From: Paenibacillus macquariensis
GTDB taxonomy: Bacteria; Bacillota; Bacilli; Paenibacillales; Paenibacillaceae
DNA: 64,000 bases
Assembly: GCF_900156375.1 (NCBI RefSeq)
Contig: NZ_FTNK01000008.1
Span: 124,001 to 188,000 of the forward strand
Direction: 5' to 3'
Below are positions 28,293-37,049 of this stretch, piece by piece. The first letter of the stretch is position 1. Every line of letters starts with the position of its first letter. The position numbers were made by a program, and so were the translations under genes. The notes under the pieces are model-generated. The model saw only the letters and a list, made by a program, of their open reading frames with translations, made no database searches and had not been told where the DNA came from.

Positions 28293-28320
28293 GCAGTTAT
28301 TACATGATTAGGAGCTGTTA
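28293..28320 (+). promoter_or_regulatory. candidate LytTR/AgrA-type direct repeat upstream of the exporter-NRPS/PKS block
   Basis: GCAGTTA (28293-28299) and GCTGTTA (28314-28320) are direct repeats with a 21-bp period. That is the spacing of AgrA/LytTR sites, whose core is ACAGTTA with about 12 bp between 9-bp repeats. A -10-like TACAAT (28359-28364) lies 38 bp downstream without a good -35, as expected for an activator-dependent promoter. An AgrA-type regulator is encoded at 58159. The element was found by eye. Confidence 0.5.
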
Positions 28321-28410
28321 CGACGATGAAGTATACCCCTGTGTTGGTGGTGCTACACTACAATTAGATTAAAAGCCATACATTGAACAACAATATTAGG
28401 AGGTTTATTC

Positions 28411-29328
28411 ATGCGAACTGTATTTGCAGGAGATTCAATTAATTTTAGTTATGACACAAAGAAACCGGTATTGAACGGATTATCGCTCTCCATCGGAGAT
28501 AAACAAATCTATGGGTTGCTTGGTCCCAATGGTGCAGGTAAATCCACATTAACAAAAGTGATGTTGGGACTAGATAAGCCACAAAGTGGCAAGTTACAGT
28601 GGTTCAATGAAATTCCGAATCGAAGCACGAATAAAAGGGTTGGATATGTTCCACAAGATCTTGCGCTTATCTATGATTTGTCTGCCTACGAGAACGTATT
28701 ATTCTTCGGTAAACTCTACGGTTTGAAAGGTGAAAGGTTGAAGAAACAAGTTCGATATGCACTTGAGTTTGTTGGTCTGTGGGATGAACGTAAACAGAAA
28801 CCAAAGAAGTTCTCGGGAGGTATGAAGCGACGGTTAAATATTGCATGCGGTATTGTTCATAATCCAGATGTCATTATTTTTGATGAACCGACTGTAGGGG
28901 TAGATCCACAATCTCGTAATCGAATTCTGGAAGGAATTATAGAACTTAATCAAATAGGAACAACGATTATCTATATCTCGCATTATATGGAGGAGATAGA
29001 AAAGGTCTGCTCCCATGTCGGTATTATGGATAAAGGTGAATTGTTGGTCGAGGGGACACTAAACGAGGTGATTTCGCAACATACAGATCAAGCAGTTATC
29101 AAGTTGGAGTTACAGAAGAGGGCATCGGCTTATACAACCCAACTAGAGAAATATCAAGTGATATCCACGGAAGGAAATCTAGTAGAGCTTGGCGTTCTCA
29201 AGAATGATGTTGGTGTAATTAGTAGCATTAAAGAGGATTTCGGTGATGATATCAAAAGTTTCCAATATATCGCACCTAATTTAGAACAAGTATTTTTCAA
29301 ATTAACCAAAAAGAATTTGAGGGATTAA
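28411..29328 (+). CDS. ABC transporter ATP-binding protein (ABC-2 exporter)
   Basis: A 305-residue ATPase. Walker A is GPNGAGKST, the Q-loop lies in RVGYVPQDLALIYDLSAYEN, the signature is FSGGMKRRLNIA, Walker B is VIIFDEPTVGVDPQS, and the switch His is in IIYISHYMEE. A C-terminal extension of about 80 residues is typical of DrrA/NatA-type drug exporters. AGGAGG lies 8 nt before the ATG. Two ABC-2 permease genes follow at 4 bases and 1 base. The trio heads the co-directional block that continues into the assembly-line genes, so export of, or self-resistance to, the product is the likely role. Confidence 0.92.
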   Translation: MRTVFAGDSINFSYDTKKPVLNGLSLSIGDKQIYGLLGPNGAGKSTLTKVMLGLDKPQSGKLQWFNEIPNRSTNKRVGYVPQDLALIYDLSAYENVLFFGKLYGLKGERLKKQVRYALEFVGLWDERKQKPKKFSGGMKRRLNIACGIVHNPDVIIFDEPTVGVDPQSRNRILEGIIELNQIGTTIIYISHYMEEIEKVCSHVGIMDKGELLVEGTLNEVISQHTDQAVIKLELQKRASAYTTQLEKYQVISTEGNLVELGVLKNDVGVISSIKEDFGDDIKSFQYIAPNLEQVFFKLTKKNLRD

Positions 29329-29332
29329 GGCC

Positions 29333-30487
29333 ATGTGGAACATATTTCTAACAAGTATGAAGAGAAAAATGAAGAATCCAATCATTTTTGTCAACTATAT
29401 ATTGCTGCCACTACTACTCATTGTGATATTAGGAAATGCCCTTTCTTCAGTGTTTCAGTCTGGTGAAAAGGATGCAGTGCCTGTAAGTATGACGAAGGTA
29501 AGAACCGTGGTTGTAAATGAGGATACAGGGAAGATAGGTAAGGATATTGTAGCGTTTCTAACAAATGAGGAGAACGCAGGGATGTTTGAAGTTACTCTGC
29601 AGACCGATTCAAGTACTGCGAAGAAGTTACTTGAAAATGGAGAATACGACCAATACATCTATTTACCAAAGGATTTGACAAGTGGCTTCACGGATAAGAA
29701 GGAAAGTTATGTCACGATTTATGGAGAAGATAGCAATATCGAAAAAGTAGGTATAACCGGATTAACACTTTCAGCGTTCGGTGATGGATATTTAGCAATG
29801 GATGTCTCTAGCGCAAATAATAAGGCGGTTTCTTATACCCATGTGTATAACAATCTACTAAAGGTTGGGAAGACGAATTCAGTAGAAACCACAGAATCAT
29901 CTAACCCGGTTTCAGCACTTAGTTATTACGGAGTTACGATGCTTATCTTGATTCTATTGTATGGACTTGCCAATACGATGAACTTTATTCAAGAGGAGTA
30001 TAGCGAAGCTTTGGGAGATCGATATCTCATATCACCTGTATCTAAGACCTCACTAATCATGGGTCAGTTATTGACAGGTTGTACAATTTCCATTATCCAA
30101 GGGTTGGTTATTGTATTGTGCGCGAAACTATTCTTCGATGTCAGTTATGGAGAGAATATACTAATCGTTCTATTCGTCATCGTGGCTGGAGCCATATTCT
30201 TCAATGCACTAGGATTAATCCTTGGTGTAATTGGTCGAAGATTTAAGCAGCTGGATGGGATAGTGACACTGTTGATACCTATCATGACCTTTATAGGTGG
30301 AGGATTCATTAAACTTGATTTCGGTGCATTGAGTAATCTCAGCATAAATGAAGTTTTTCAACGACCGTTATTTAATTACATGCAGCAAGGCGTGATTGAT
30401 TTGATGCCGTTGTACAGCACGCTGGTACTGGCGCTAGGCTTTGTATTAATCTCCATCTTTGCACTGACACGAAAGGAGATCAGATAA
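29333..30487 (+). CDS. ABC-2 type exporter permease 1
   Basis: A 384-residue membrane protein with one N-terminal hydrophobic segment (NPIIFVNYILLPLLLIVILG). A large extracellular region of about 150 residues follows, then five C-terminal segments including ALSYYGVTMLILILLYGLAN. This is the ABC2_membrane_3 / YhaP-like layout. It pairs with the next permease and the ATPase upstream. The GTG or ATG choice is clear, with ATG at 29333, 4 bases after the ATPase stop. Confidence 0.88.
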   Translation: MWNIFLTSMKRKMKNPIIFVNYILLPLLLIVILGNALSSVFQSGEKDAVPVSMTKVRTVVVNEDTGKIGKDIVAFLTNEENAGMFEVTLQTDSSTAKKLLENGEYDQYIYLPKDLTSGFTDKKESYVTIYGEDSNIEKVGITGLTLSAFGDGYLAMDVSSANNKAVSYTHVYNNLLKVGKTNSVETTESSNPVSALSYYGVTMLILILLYGLANTMNFIQEEYSEALGDRYLISPVSKTSLIMGQLLTGCTISIIQGLVIVLCAKLFFDVSYGENILIVLFVIVAGAIFFNALGLILGVIGRRFKQLDGIVTLLIPIMTFIGGGFIKLDFGALSNLSINEVFQRPLFNYMQQGVIDLMPLYSTLVLALGFVLISIFALTRKEIR

Positions 30488-30488
30488 A

Positions 30489-31595
30489 ATGCGGGTATTC
30501 CAATTATATATGAAGCGTATTCTGAAAAGGAAAATGACCTTTTTCTTCATCCTCTTGTTACCGATCATGTTCACATTCATGGTCGTAGCACAATACAAGG
30601 AAGCGACGAAAGTAACTTTGAACATGTATGTAAAGGATGCATCGATTAATACGTACGTGACTCAGATGTTGAACAAGCAAGAGGTTATCCTTACCCATTC
30701 TGACAATGAACAGGAGGCCATTGAGAATAGCACGAACTTGGGCATTGTTCTAACCACAAGTGCGAAAGATTTGTATGCGAAACCAGATGCGTTAACTGTT
30801 GAAATGTATACGAAGGGAGTGAGCTTCAATTCTAAATCACTGGAGATCAAGCTGAATAGCGTCTTCTCGACGTTGATTACTCTTGCTAAGAACTCTCCTA
30901 CACTAGAAGATTTCGAGGCAAATATGAAATCGGTAGAAGGTGCGATTGCCCCTATTAAAGTACAACAAAACATTCTGGGTAATCCAAATGCGGTGGTATT
31001 GACCAGTACCTTTAATATGATTGTCTTTATCATGTTGTTCCTGACCATGACGAATACATTGTTATTCTTAAGTGATAAAGTGCATACAACGACACAACGT
31101 GTGTTGTTAGCAGCTCAAAGTAAACTGAGTTATTACTTACAGACGGTAGGCGTATTTGCGGTCATCGGTGTTGCACAGTTTGTGCTTATGATTCTGTTAA
31201 TGACTACGGTCTTTCAAATTAATCTTTCCTTATCCGTGGTTGAGCTACTTCTGTTGGTATTGGCGTATGGGCTATTAAATATCATCGCCGCAGGCATTGG
31301 ACTCTTAATCGTTAGCCGTACAACACGGCAATCAACAGGGCGGCTATTAATAACCGTCGTGTCGCTGCCGCTTGCGATGTTAGGTGGAACCTTGTGGCCA
31401 ACTTCAATTATGCCTGAAGGGATGCAGTCGTTGGCCAAATTTCTACCAACGAACTGGATAACAGAGCTTAATACGCAGATGTTTAGCGGCGTTACTGATC
31501 ATGGTGGAATGATTACGATACACTTCATTAGTCTACTAGGCTGTGCAGGGGTGATCTTCTTATTATTAACTCGTGTGAAGACAGAGGATATTTAA
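30489..31595 (+). CDS. ABC-2 type exporter permease 2
   Basis: A 368-residue membrane protein with the same topology as its neighbour: an N-terminal segment (MTFFFILLLPIMFTFMVVA), an extracellular domain to about residue 175, and five to six C-terminal segments. The motif SLPLAMLGGTLWPTSIMPEG is typical of ABC-2 permeases. AAGGAGAT precedes the ATG, which lies one base after the previous stop. It completes a heterodimeric exporter placed directly before the NRPS genes. Confidence 0.88.
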   Translation: MRVFQLYMKRILKRKMTFFFILLLPIMFTFMVVAQYKEATKVTLNMYVKDASINTYVTQMLNKQEVILTHSDNEQEAIENSTNLGIVLTTSAKDLYAKPDALTVEMYTKGVSFNSKSLEIKLNSVFSTLITLAKNSPTLEDFEANMKSVEGAIAPIKVQQNILGNPNAVVLTSTFNMIVFIMLFLTMTNTLLFLSDKVHTTTQRVLLAAQSKLSYYLQTVGVFAVIGVAQFVLMILLMTTVFQINLSLSVVELLLLVLAYGLLNIIAAGIGLLIVSRTTRQSTGRLLITVVSLPLAMLGGTLWPTSIMPEGMQSLAKFLPTNWITELNTQMFSGVTDHGGMITIHFISLLGCAGVIFLLLTRVKTEDI

Positions 31596-31622
31596 ACATG
31601 TGTGAAGACTCTAAATACAATC

Positions 31623-31653
31623 GTTGCGCTAACGGGGAATCCAATAGCGCAAC
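31623..31653 (+). promoter_or_regulatory. intra-operon hairpin just before the first NRPS gene
   Basis: GTTGCGCTA (31623-31631) and TAGCGCAAC (31645-31653) form a perfect 9-bp stem with a 13-nt loop. It ends 9 bases before the AGGAGG ribosome site of the first NRPS gene and lacks a T-run. It could be an mRNA stabiliser, a processing site or an operator. Confidence 0.55.
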
Positions 31654-31679
31654 ACAATGAGAGGAGGAAGCACCATACG

Positions 31680-34280
31680 ATGGGAACGATAGAATGTAAT
31701 ACGGATCTATATGAACTAACCCCATTACATGAGAAAATCCTTTATGCTGAAAAACATAAAAAAAATTACGATATTTATTTCGCAGTAAATTATGATCATA
31801 GCCTAACGAGTATGGAATTAGATCAAGCGGTTCATTACGTATTCAATGCTACCGAAGTGCTTAATTGTGTCGTTATTCAAACAGGCAGTCGTTATGTACT
31901 ATCAGCGAAACACTATCATCGCGAGAATGATTTTAGAAGCGCAACACCCTTGAGGAACAAGAGAATAGATATTTTTAAGGAGCAATTATTAGCTAACTAT
32001 TATATTGACGAAGGAAATCATAGAATAGAGTTCTTGATTCACCACCTTGTATTTGACGGAGATTCGTTATACGAGTTGTTGGACAAGATTGAGAAGGTTG
32101 TTGTTCGTAAAGAGAAGCTCACTATACAAGAACAGAAATATGAATCTCTTATTGCTCTTAACCCATCCAATGAAGTTAATGGCTATAGAGATGGCATAGA
32201 GAGTCTTCCAAATACGAGGAGAGTTTCAATGCAGTTGGACGAGCCCTTTTATGATAATCGGAAGTTATCTAAGCAAGCATACAAAGCTGTCGGTTCATTA
32301 TCTCAAAAGCTACGTGTAACCAAATTTGGAGTCATATTATTTGCAACGGCTATGTTATCTCATCATAAGCAGAATATCATCGGAATTGTCGTTTCGCGTA
32401 AGGATAAGAGAACTCAATCTCAAACCATTGGAAATTTCACGGATGTTGTACCTTACTTGCTTCAAGTAGACGTTAATCGAAGCTATATGGATAATGCTAA
32501 CATCATTTTCAAACAGTTATTTGGGGCCATTGTGCATTCAGCCGATCTATCGTATGACCAATATATGAATATGGTTGGCGTAAGAGGATATGAGTGTATC
32601 CTGTCTTACACAAAGATGAGTACTGTTGAGCAACATTCGACTATTTTCTCTCAGTTGGAGTTAGGCGAATACCTCTATAAGTACGACAATCACTTACAAT
32701 TCATTGAGCATAAAGAAGATATTGCAGTGGAATTTCGATGCGATAATCTAGCTTTGCATCATGTGTATCTCCATTTAGAGGAAATGCTACTCGTGCTCGA
32801 TCAGATTGACTTGTCTGTTCTTGCTCAACAGCAGCTGATGGATCAAGGTGATGTGCCGATGGTTACACATGTGAAAGAGGTATCTGAACTGAAATCCGTA
32901 GATTGCTTATTCCCTGGATATCAGGACGAAATGAACATGTTTGATTCCAATATTTCTTCCTTTGATATTGCTCACATTATTACGGATGTGTACGAGAATT
33001 TCGGTGTTCAACTATCCTATCAAGATATCTACGCTTCTCACACGATAAAGGAACTGAAACTAATGATCATGTCCAAAGTTGGCATGAATTCTCTTGAAGA
33101 AGTTAGAGATGGACATGATCCTAACGATTATGTATGTCCCAATTTCATCAAGGCCATATTTATTGATAGTTTTCGATTCATTAACTCAGAAATGTATAAC
33201 GTCAAATATGCTTACCGATTAACGGATGACGTATGTAAACAACTTCATAGGTTACGTCATGCGATCAATCAAGTTATTCAGCATAACGAAGTGTTTTTCA
33301 CTAAATTCGAATATGTTAAAGGGGATATCATAGCGACCATTAAACAATCAGAGAAATATGATGATATTGAACAAATTGATGTAGAGACCCTGGCTGATAT
33401 GTGTGACTTAAAGAGCGTGCTTCGGATACAGGGTGATCAGAAGTTATGGGATATCCGGTTGATTCGCGTTCGTACGAACAATGAAATCTATCTTTATATC
33501 AATATGCATCATATCCTGGTTGATCATATAGGTATGGGTATTCTGCTAAACCAGATTGAGTCCAACTATCATAATAAAGAAGTGAACTATGCACAATATA
33601 GGAACATAGCAGGCCATTATGATGTTGCTAAAGTAGAGGATTTAAACACCTGGCAGTCTTCATTATTGAAGCATTCAGCATTTGTGAATCAGGGGAAATC
33701 CTCCATGGGGAATGGACAGTTTAATCTCTATGAATGGAAGTGTTATGTGAATTATTCGACATACGAAGAAATGGAGAGCGTATTGTTAACAACAATTACG
33801 AATAGATTGGCTAATTATTTCAAATGTACACAAGGATATATTGGAGCTGTATATCATGGTAGAGTTGTGCCAAAAGCGAATCAGGTAATCAGCTCATTTG
33901 CTAGAGTGCTACCCATCTTCTTTGATGTTCAGGATAAACTAGTGATTCAGGAAAGCTTACGTACAGCACGACATCACCAATCGGTATCTTTGTACGATTT
34001 GAATGAATCAGGATTTGAGCTTGAATTCCCTAAGGTTGTGTTTCAAACGTTGTATGCGAATGTAAATGAACCAAGCTTTTTTAATCACACGATGGAGTTC
34101 GAGGGCATTTCTAAATTTCAATTATTCATCAATCTATATGTGGGGACAGAGGAATGCAAAGTAAGTGTTTATATCGATAACCACTTGTACAGTGATGAAG
34201 AAGTGCAAATTATTAATTCAGCGTTAGTAGAAGCGATTGACGATTTGAAACGGTCTGAAGGTGAGGAAGTGTATGTTTAA
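31680..34280 (+). CDS. NRPS protein, C - atypical carrier - C, without an adenylation domain
   Basis: An 866-residue non-ribosomal peptide synthetase subunit. The first condensation domain (about 1-395) has HHLVFDG (His121-Gly127). A carrier-like segment (about 410-470) reads DSNISSFDIAHIITDVYENF: it keeps a Ser (Ser427) where phosphopantetheine attaches but has lost the GG(H/D)S context. The second condensation domain (about 480-860) has HHILVDH (His610-His616), with the last Gly of HHxxxDG replaced. There is no adenylation domain, so amino acids must be loaded in trans. ATG 31680 follows AGGAGG; a GTG at 31602 lacks a ribosome site. The stop overlaps the next gene by 8 bases. As the first synthetase gene it may hold the starter or acylating C domain. 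Confidence 0.85.
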   Translation: MGTIECNTDLYELTPLHEKILYAEKHKKNYDIYFAVNYDHSLTSMELDQAVHYVFNATEVLNCVVIQTGSRYVLSAKHYHRENDFRSATPLRNKRIDIFKEQLLANYYIDEGNHRIEFLIHHLVFDGDSLYELLDKIEKVVVRKEKLTIQEQKYESLIALNPSNEVNGYRDGIESLPNTRRVSMQLDEPFYDNRKLSKQAYKAVGSLSQKLRVTKFGVILFATAMLSHHKQNIIGIVVSRKDKRTQSQTIGNFTDVVPYLLQVDVNRSYMDNANIIFKQLFGAIVHSADLSYDQYMNMVGVRGYECILSYTKMSTVEQHSTIFSQLELGEYLYKYDNHLQFIEHKEDIAVEFRCDNLALHHVYLHLEEMLLVLDQIDLSVLAQQQLMDQGDVPMVTHVKEVSELKSVDCLFPGYQDEMNMFDSNISSFDIAHIITDVYENFGVQLSYQDIYASHTIKELKLMIMSKVGMNSLEEVRDGHDPNDYVCPNFIKAIFIDSFRFINSEMYNVKYAYRLTDDVCKQLHRLRHAINQVIQHNEVFFTKFEYVKGDIIATIKQSEKYDDIEQIDVETLADMCDLKSVLRIQGDQKLWDIRLIRVRTNNEIYLYINMHHILVDHIGMGILLNQIESNYHNKEVNYAQYRNIAGHYDVAKVEDLNTWQSSLLKHSAFVNQGKSSMGNGQFNLYEWKCYVNYSTYEEMESVLLTTITNRLANYFKCTQGYIGAVYHGRVVPKANQVISSFARVLPIFFDVQDKLVIQESLRTARHHQSVSLYDLNESGFELEFPKVVFQTLYANVNEPSFFNHTMEFEGISKFQLFINLYVGTEECKVSVYIDNHLYSDEEVQIINSALVEAIDDLKRSEGEEVYV

Positions 34281-35457
34281 TCAAGCGGTTAACACAGGTA
34301 AGGTTGAGCTTCCAGACATAGGTTACGAGTTAAGCTCTATGCAGAAAAGAATGTATATTTGCAATAAATTACCGATTTATCGCTTACCATTATTTTATGA
34401 ACTAGAAGCATCTATGACGTATTCTTCTATATACTCCTCAGTCTATCATACGCTGATTAATCAGATTACATTACAAGTGAAGTACTTTTATGATGCAGAG
34501 CACAGAAAGTTTTTTCAGAAGGTTATTCCTCTACAACAAGAAGAATTTACAATCCCACAAATTGAAATCAATGAAGACATCATATTATATATAACGAAAC
34601 AGCAAGAGAATATTGATTTAACTAAAGATTATCCCTGGAGGATTCAGTTCCTACAACATAAGGATAAGAGATATCTCTATATCGAATTTCATCATATTTG
34701 TATAGATGGATTAGGAATTGGAAGATTTGAGGAAGTACTTTTTCAACACTTATTAAATCAAGTCTGCTCTCAATCACAATCATCCTTGGATCTATCTACA
34801 TACCATACAATAAGCGAGTTGCAGTCAAAGAGTGTGATACAGCCCTTTCCATCTTTGGAATTGTTGAAATTACCAACGCAAGAACTAGCTAGGTCTTCGC
34901 AAGTGGGTAGGGTTACAGATCGAATTAGTCAGGACAGGCTTACTAAGATTGATCGAATAGCGAAGAAACTAAACGTCACCAAAAATACAGTCTATCAAGG
35001 ACTTATTGAGCAGGTATTAAGTAAATGCTGTGTAGGTCAAGTGTATGGAGCCATTGGAAATTGGCGAATGAACCTAGGAAATTTCAACGAAGTAGGCTGC
35101 TTTGTGAAATTGAGCCCTAAAGTCATCATGAGCGAACTAAACCTAGAAGATAGGGTAAAGCAAATATTTATTGAGAATTGGAATGGATTCGGAAAGATAG
35201 AGGAGGTAACGTCCACTACACCGGAGTTCAACGTTGTATATTCTTACGAAGAAGATATGTTTCATTACTTCCACTATATCTCAGTTGACCAACTAGTTAA
35301 GTTCGATATTTATTTTAGAGTCTATGTTCAACAAGAAGAGACGAATGTGGAAGTGGAATATAACAAAGGTAAGTATACCGAACAGCAGATTACCGATTTG
35401 TACGAGCCATTGTATAAAGTACTAGATAGCTACGAAGAAGAGGAGGTCCTTTTGTGA
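34273..35457 (+). CDS. stand-alone NRPS condensation domain protein
   Basis: A 394-residue single C domain with the active-site motif FHHICIDGLGIG near residue 140 and a C-terminal region resembling the latch and floor loop of C domains. No carrier or adenylation part is attached. It would join intermediates held on separate carrier proteins, or act as a tailoring or release C domain. The ATG at 34273 follows GAGGAAG and overlaps the preceding gene; the upstream frame (from 34261) lies within that gene. It also overlaps the following A-T gene by 4 bases (GTGA), so the three are translationally coupled. Confidence 0.85.
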   Translation: MFNQAVNTGKVELPDIGYELSSMQKRMYICNKLPIYRLPLFYELEASMTYSSIYSSVYHTLINQITLQVKYFYDAEHRKFFQKVIPLQQEEFTIPQIEINEDIILYITKQQENIDLTKDYPWRIQFLQHKDKRYLYIEFHHICIDGLGIGRFEEVLFQHLLNQVCSQSQSSLDLSTYHTISELQSKSVIQPFPSLELLKLPTQELARSSQVGRVTDRISQDRLTKIDRIAKKLNVTKNTVYQGLIEQVLSKCCVGQVYGAIGNWRMNLGNFNEVGCFVKLSPKVIMSELNLEDRVKQIFIENWNGFGKIEEVTSTTPEFNVVYSYEEDMFHYFHYISVDQLVKFDIYFRVYVQQEETNVEVEYNKGKYTEQQITDLYEPLYKVLDSYEEEEVLL

Positions 35458-37049
35458 ATTTAATAGAAAAATTTACTAAATCTTTTAAAAATTATGCAAA
35501 TAAAAACGCCCTTATAAGCAGTTCAACCTCGCTTACGTATAAACAGCTAGATGATAGTTCTCAACAAGTTGCATCTTACTTAATTGGAGAAGGTATTGGA
35601 GAAGAAGATGTTGTAACCATAGAAACAAACAGCAAGCTTGAAGCGATTCTCATGATCATGGGAGTTATAAGAGCAGGTGCAGCGTATTGTGTCATTCCTA
35701 ACGACTATCCCGATCATAGGAAAGAACAAATGAGAGAAAAAGTAAAAGTGAAATGGGTACTGAGCGATTTAAATATGTTGCAGGAGAAACCATCAGCATT
35801 ACTTTATGAGCCCAGAAAGCGGAATGATAATAGTCTTTTATATGTTATTTTCACTTCGGGGTCAACAGGTGAACCAAAGGCGGTAGCTATTGAAGACAAA
35901 GCCATCACTAAGATCGTGAATCATGAACCCTTTTATAAGGGTGAGGTGATCGGTCAATTAGCACCACTAGAATTCGATGCATCGATCTATGAAGTGTTGG
36001 GTGGATTGCTCAATGGGTTGACGTTGAGATTAATAAGTAAAGATGAGAGCTTGGATTTCGACGTATTACCAAGTCTATTGGAAGAGGTCGATTCGATCTT
36101 CTTAACCACACGACTATTCAACCTTTATGTGGATGAATGCGTGGAATGTTTTAACCATCTATCGTTAGTACTAACCGGGGGAGAGCGTTGTTCTGTAAGT
36201 CATATGAATGCAGCGGCTAAACATTGCAAGGTATTACATGTGTATGGCCCGACAGAAACAACCGTTTTTGCAACGAAGTATGAGGTGAAAGGTAACGAGA
36301 GAGAAATTCCGATTGGACAGTTATTCGATAAAGGCACTTATTTAATACTAGATGAGAACAACGAAGAGGTAAGAAATGGGCAGCTAGGTGAGTTAATGAT
36401 CTCAGACTCCGGATTAATGCGAGGTTATATGGGGGATGAATCGGCGAATCATAAGGTATTTTTCCATAATGATACGAATCAGCGATTCTATAGAACTGGT
36501 GATATCGTGTATGAGAATCTGGACAAACAAATCATCTATGTGGAAAGAAAAGATAGACAAGTGAAAATATCAGGATATCGTATCGAATTGGGTGAAGTGG
36601 AGAAGTGTGCCTATGAATTTGGGTTACAGAAGGATTGCTTGGCCAATTATGATGGCAAACGACTTCATTTATTTATTAAAGACAACATTAATATTGAAGA
36701 TTTGCGTCAGTTCTTAAAGAGTAGATTACCTCAATATATGATTCCTACAGTTAAGGTGGTGGACATTATTCCTATGAATGCGAATGGTAAAACAGATGTC
36801 AAAGCAATGAACGAGTTAAATCCAGCAGACGGCAACATCGATCATGAGATTATAACGGTCATTAGGAAAGTGTTGGATAAAGATGTCTCCATGGAACAAA
36901 CGTTTCTTGAATTAGGCGGTGATTCTATTAAAGCTATGGAAATCATTTGGGAGTTAGGAAGTAAAGGCTACCCGTTAGATTTAAATATGCTGTTCAGTCG
37001 AACATTAGGAGAGATCGTAGACAATGTTGCATCTGTTGCCAAAGGTTAG
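35454..37049 (+). CDS. NRPS adenylation-carrier (A-T) protein, aliphatic amino acid predicted
   Basis: A 531-residue A-T didomain. Core motifs: A3 FTSGSTGEPKAVA, A5 VYGPTETT, A7 YRTGDIV, A8 GYRIELGEVE, A10 NGKTD. The carrier has the canonical FLELGGDSIKA. Aligning by eye to GrsA gives the specificity residues D-A-Y-F-L-G-V-V-F(-K). That is close to Ile/Val-type codes such as DGFFLGVVFK, so a branched aliphatic substrate is inferred. The start is GTG, 7 nt after AGGAGG, overlapping the previous stop. It loads its amino acid for the separate C domains around it. Confidence 0.88.
   Translation: MNLIEKFTKSFKNYANKNALISSSTSLTYKQLDDSSQQVASYLIGEGIGEEDVVTIETNSKLEAILMIMGVIRAGAAYCVIPNDYPDHRKEQMREKVKVKWVLSDLNMLQEKPSALLYEPRKRNDNSLLYVIFTSGSTGEPKAVAIEDKAITKIVNHEPFYKGEVIGQLAPLEFDASIYEVLGGLLNGLTLRLISKDESLDFDVLPSLLEEVDSIFLTTRLFNLYVDECVECFNHLSLVLTGGERCSVSHMNAAAKHCKVLHVYGPTETTVFATKYEVKGNEREIPIGQLFDKGTYLILDENNEEVRNGQLGELMISDSGLMRGYMGDESANHKVFFHNDTNQRFYRTGDIVYENLDKQIIYVERKDRQVKISGYRIELGEVEKCAYEFGLQKDCLANYDGKRLHLFIKDNINIEDLRQFLKSRLPQYMIPTVKVVDIIPMNANGKTDVKAMNELNPADGNIDHEIITVIRKVLDKDVSMEQTFLELGGDSIKAMEIIWELGSKGYPLDLNMLFSRTLGEIVDNVASVAKG

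Noticed and set aside
28324..28367. Possible leader peptide before the ABC exporter gene (ATG near 28326, 13 codons)
   Set aside because: The AGGAG upstream is 13 nt away and the peptide shows no attenuation signature.
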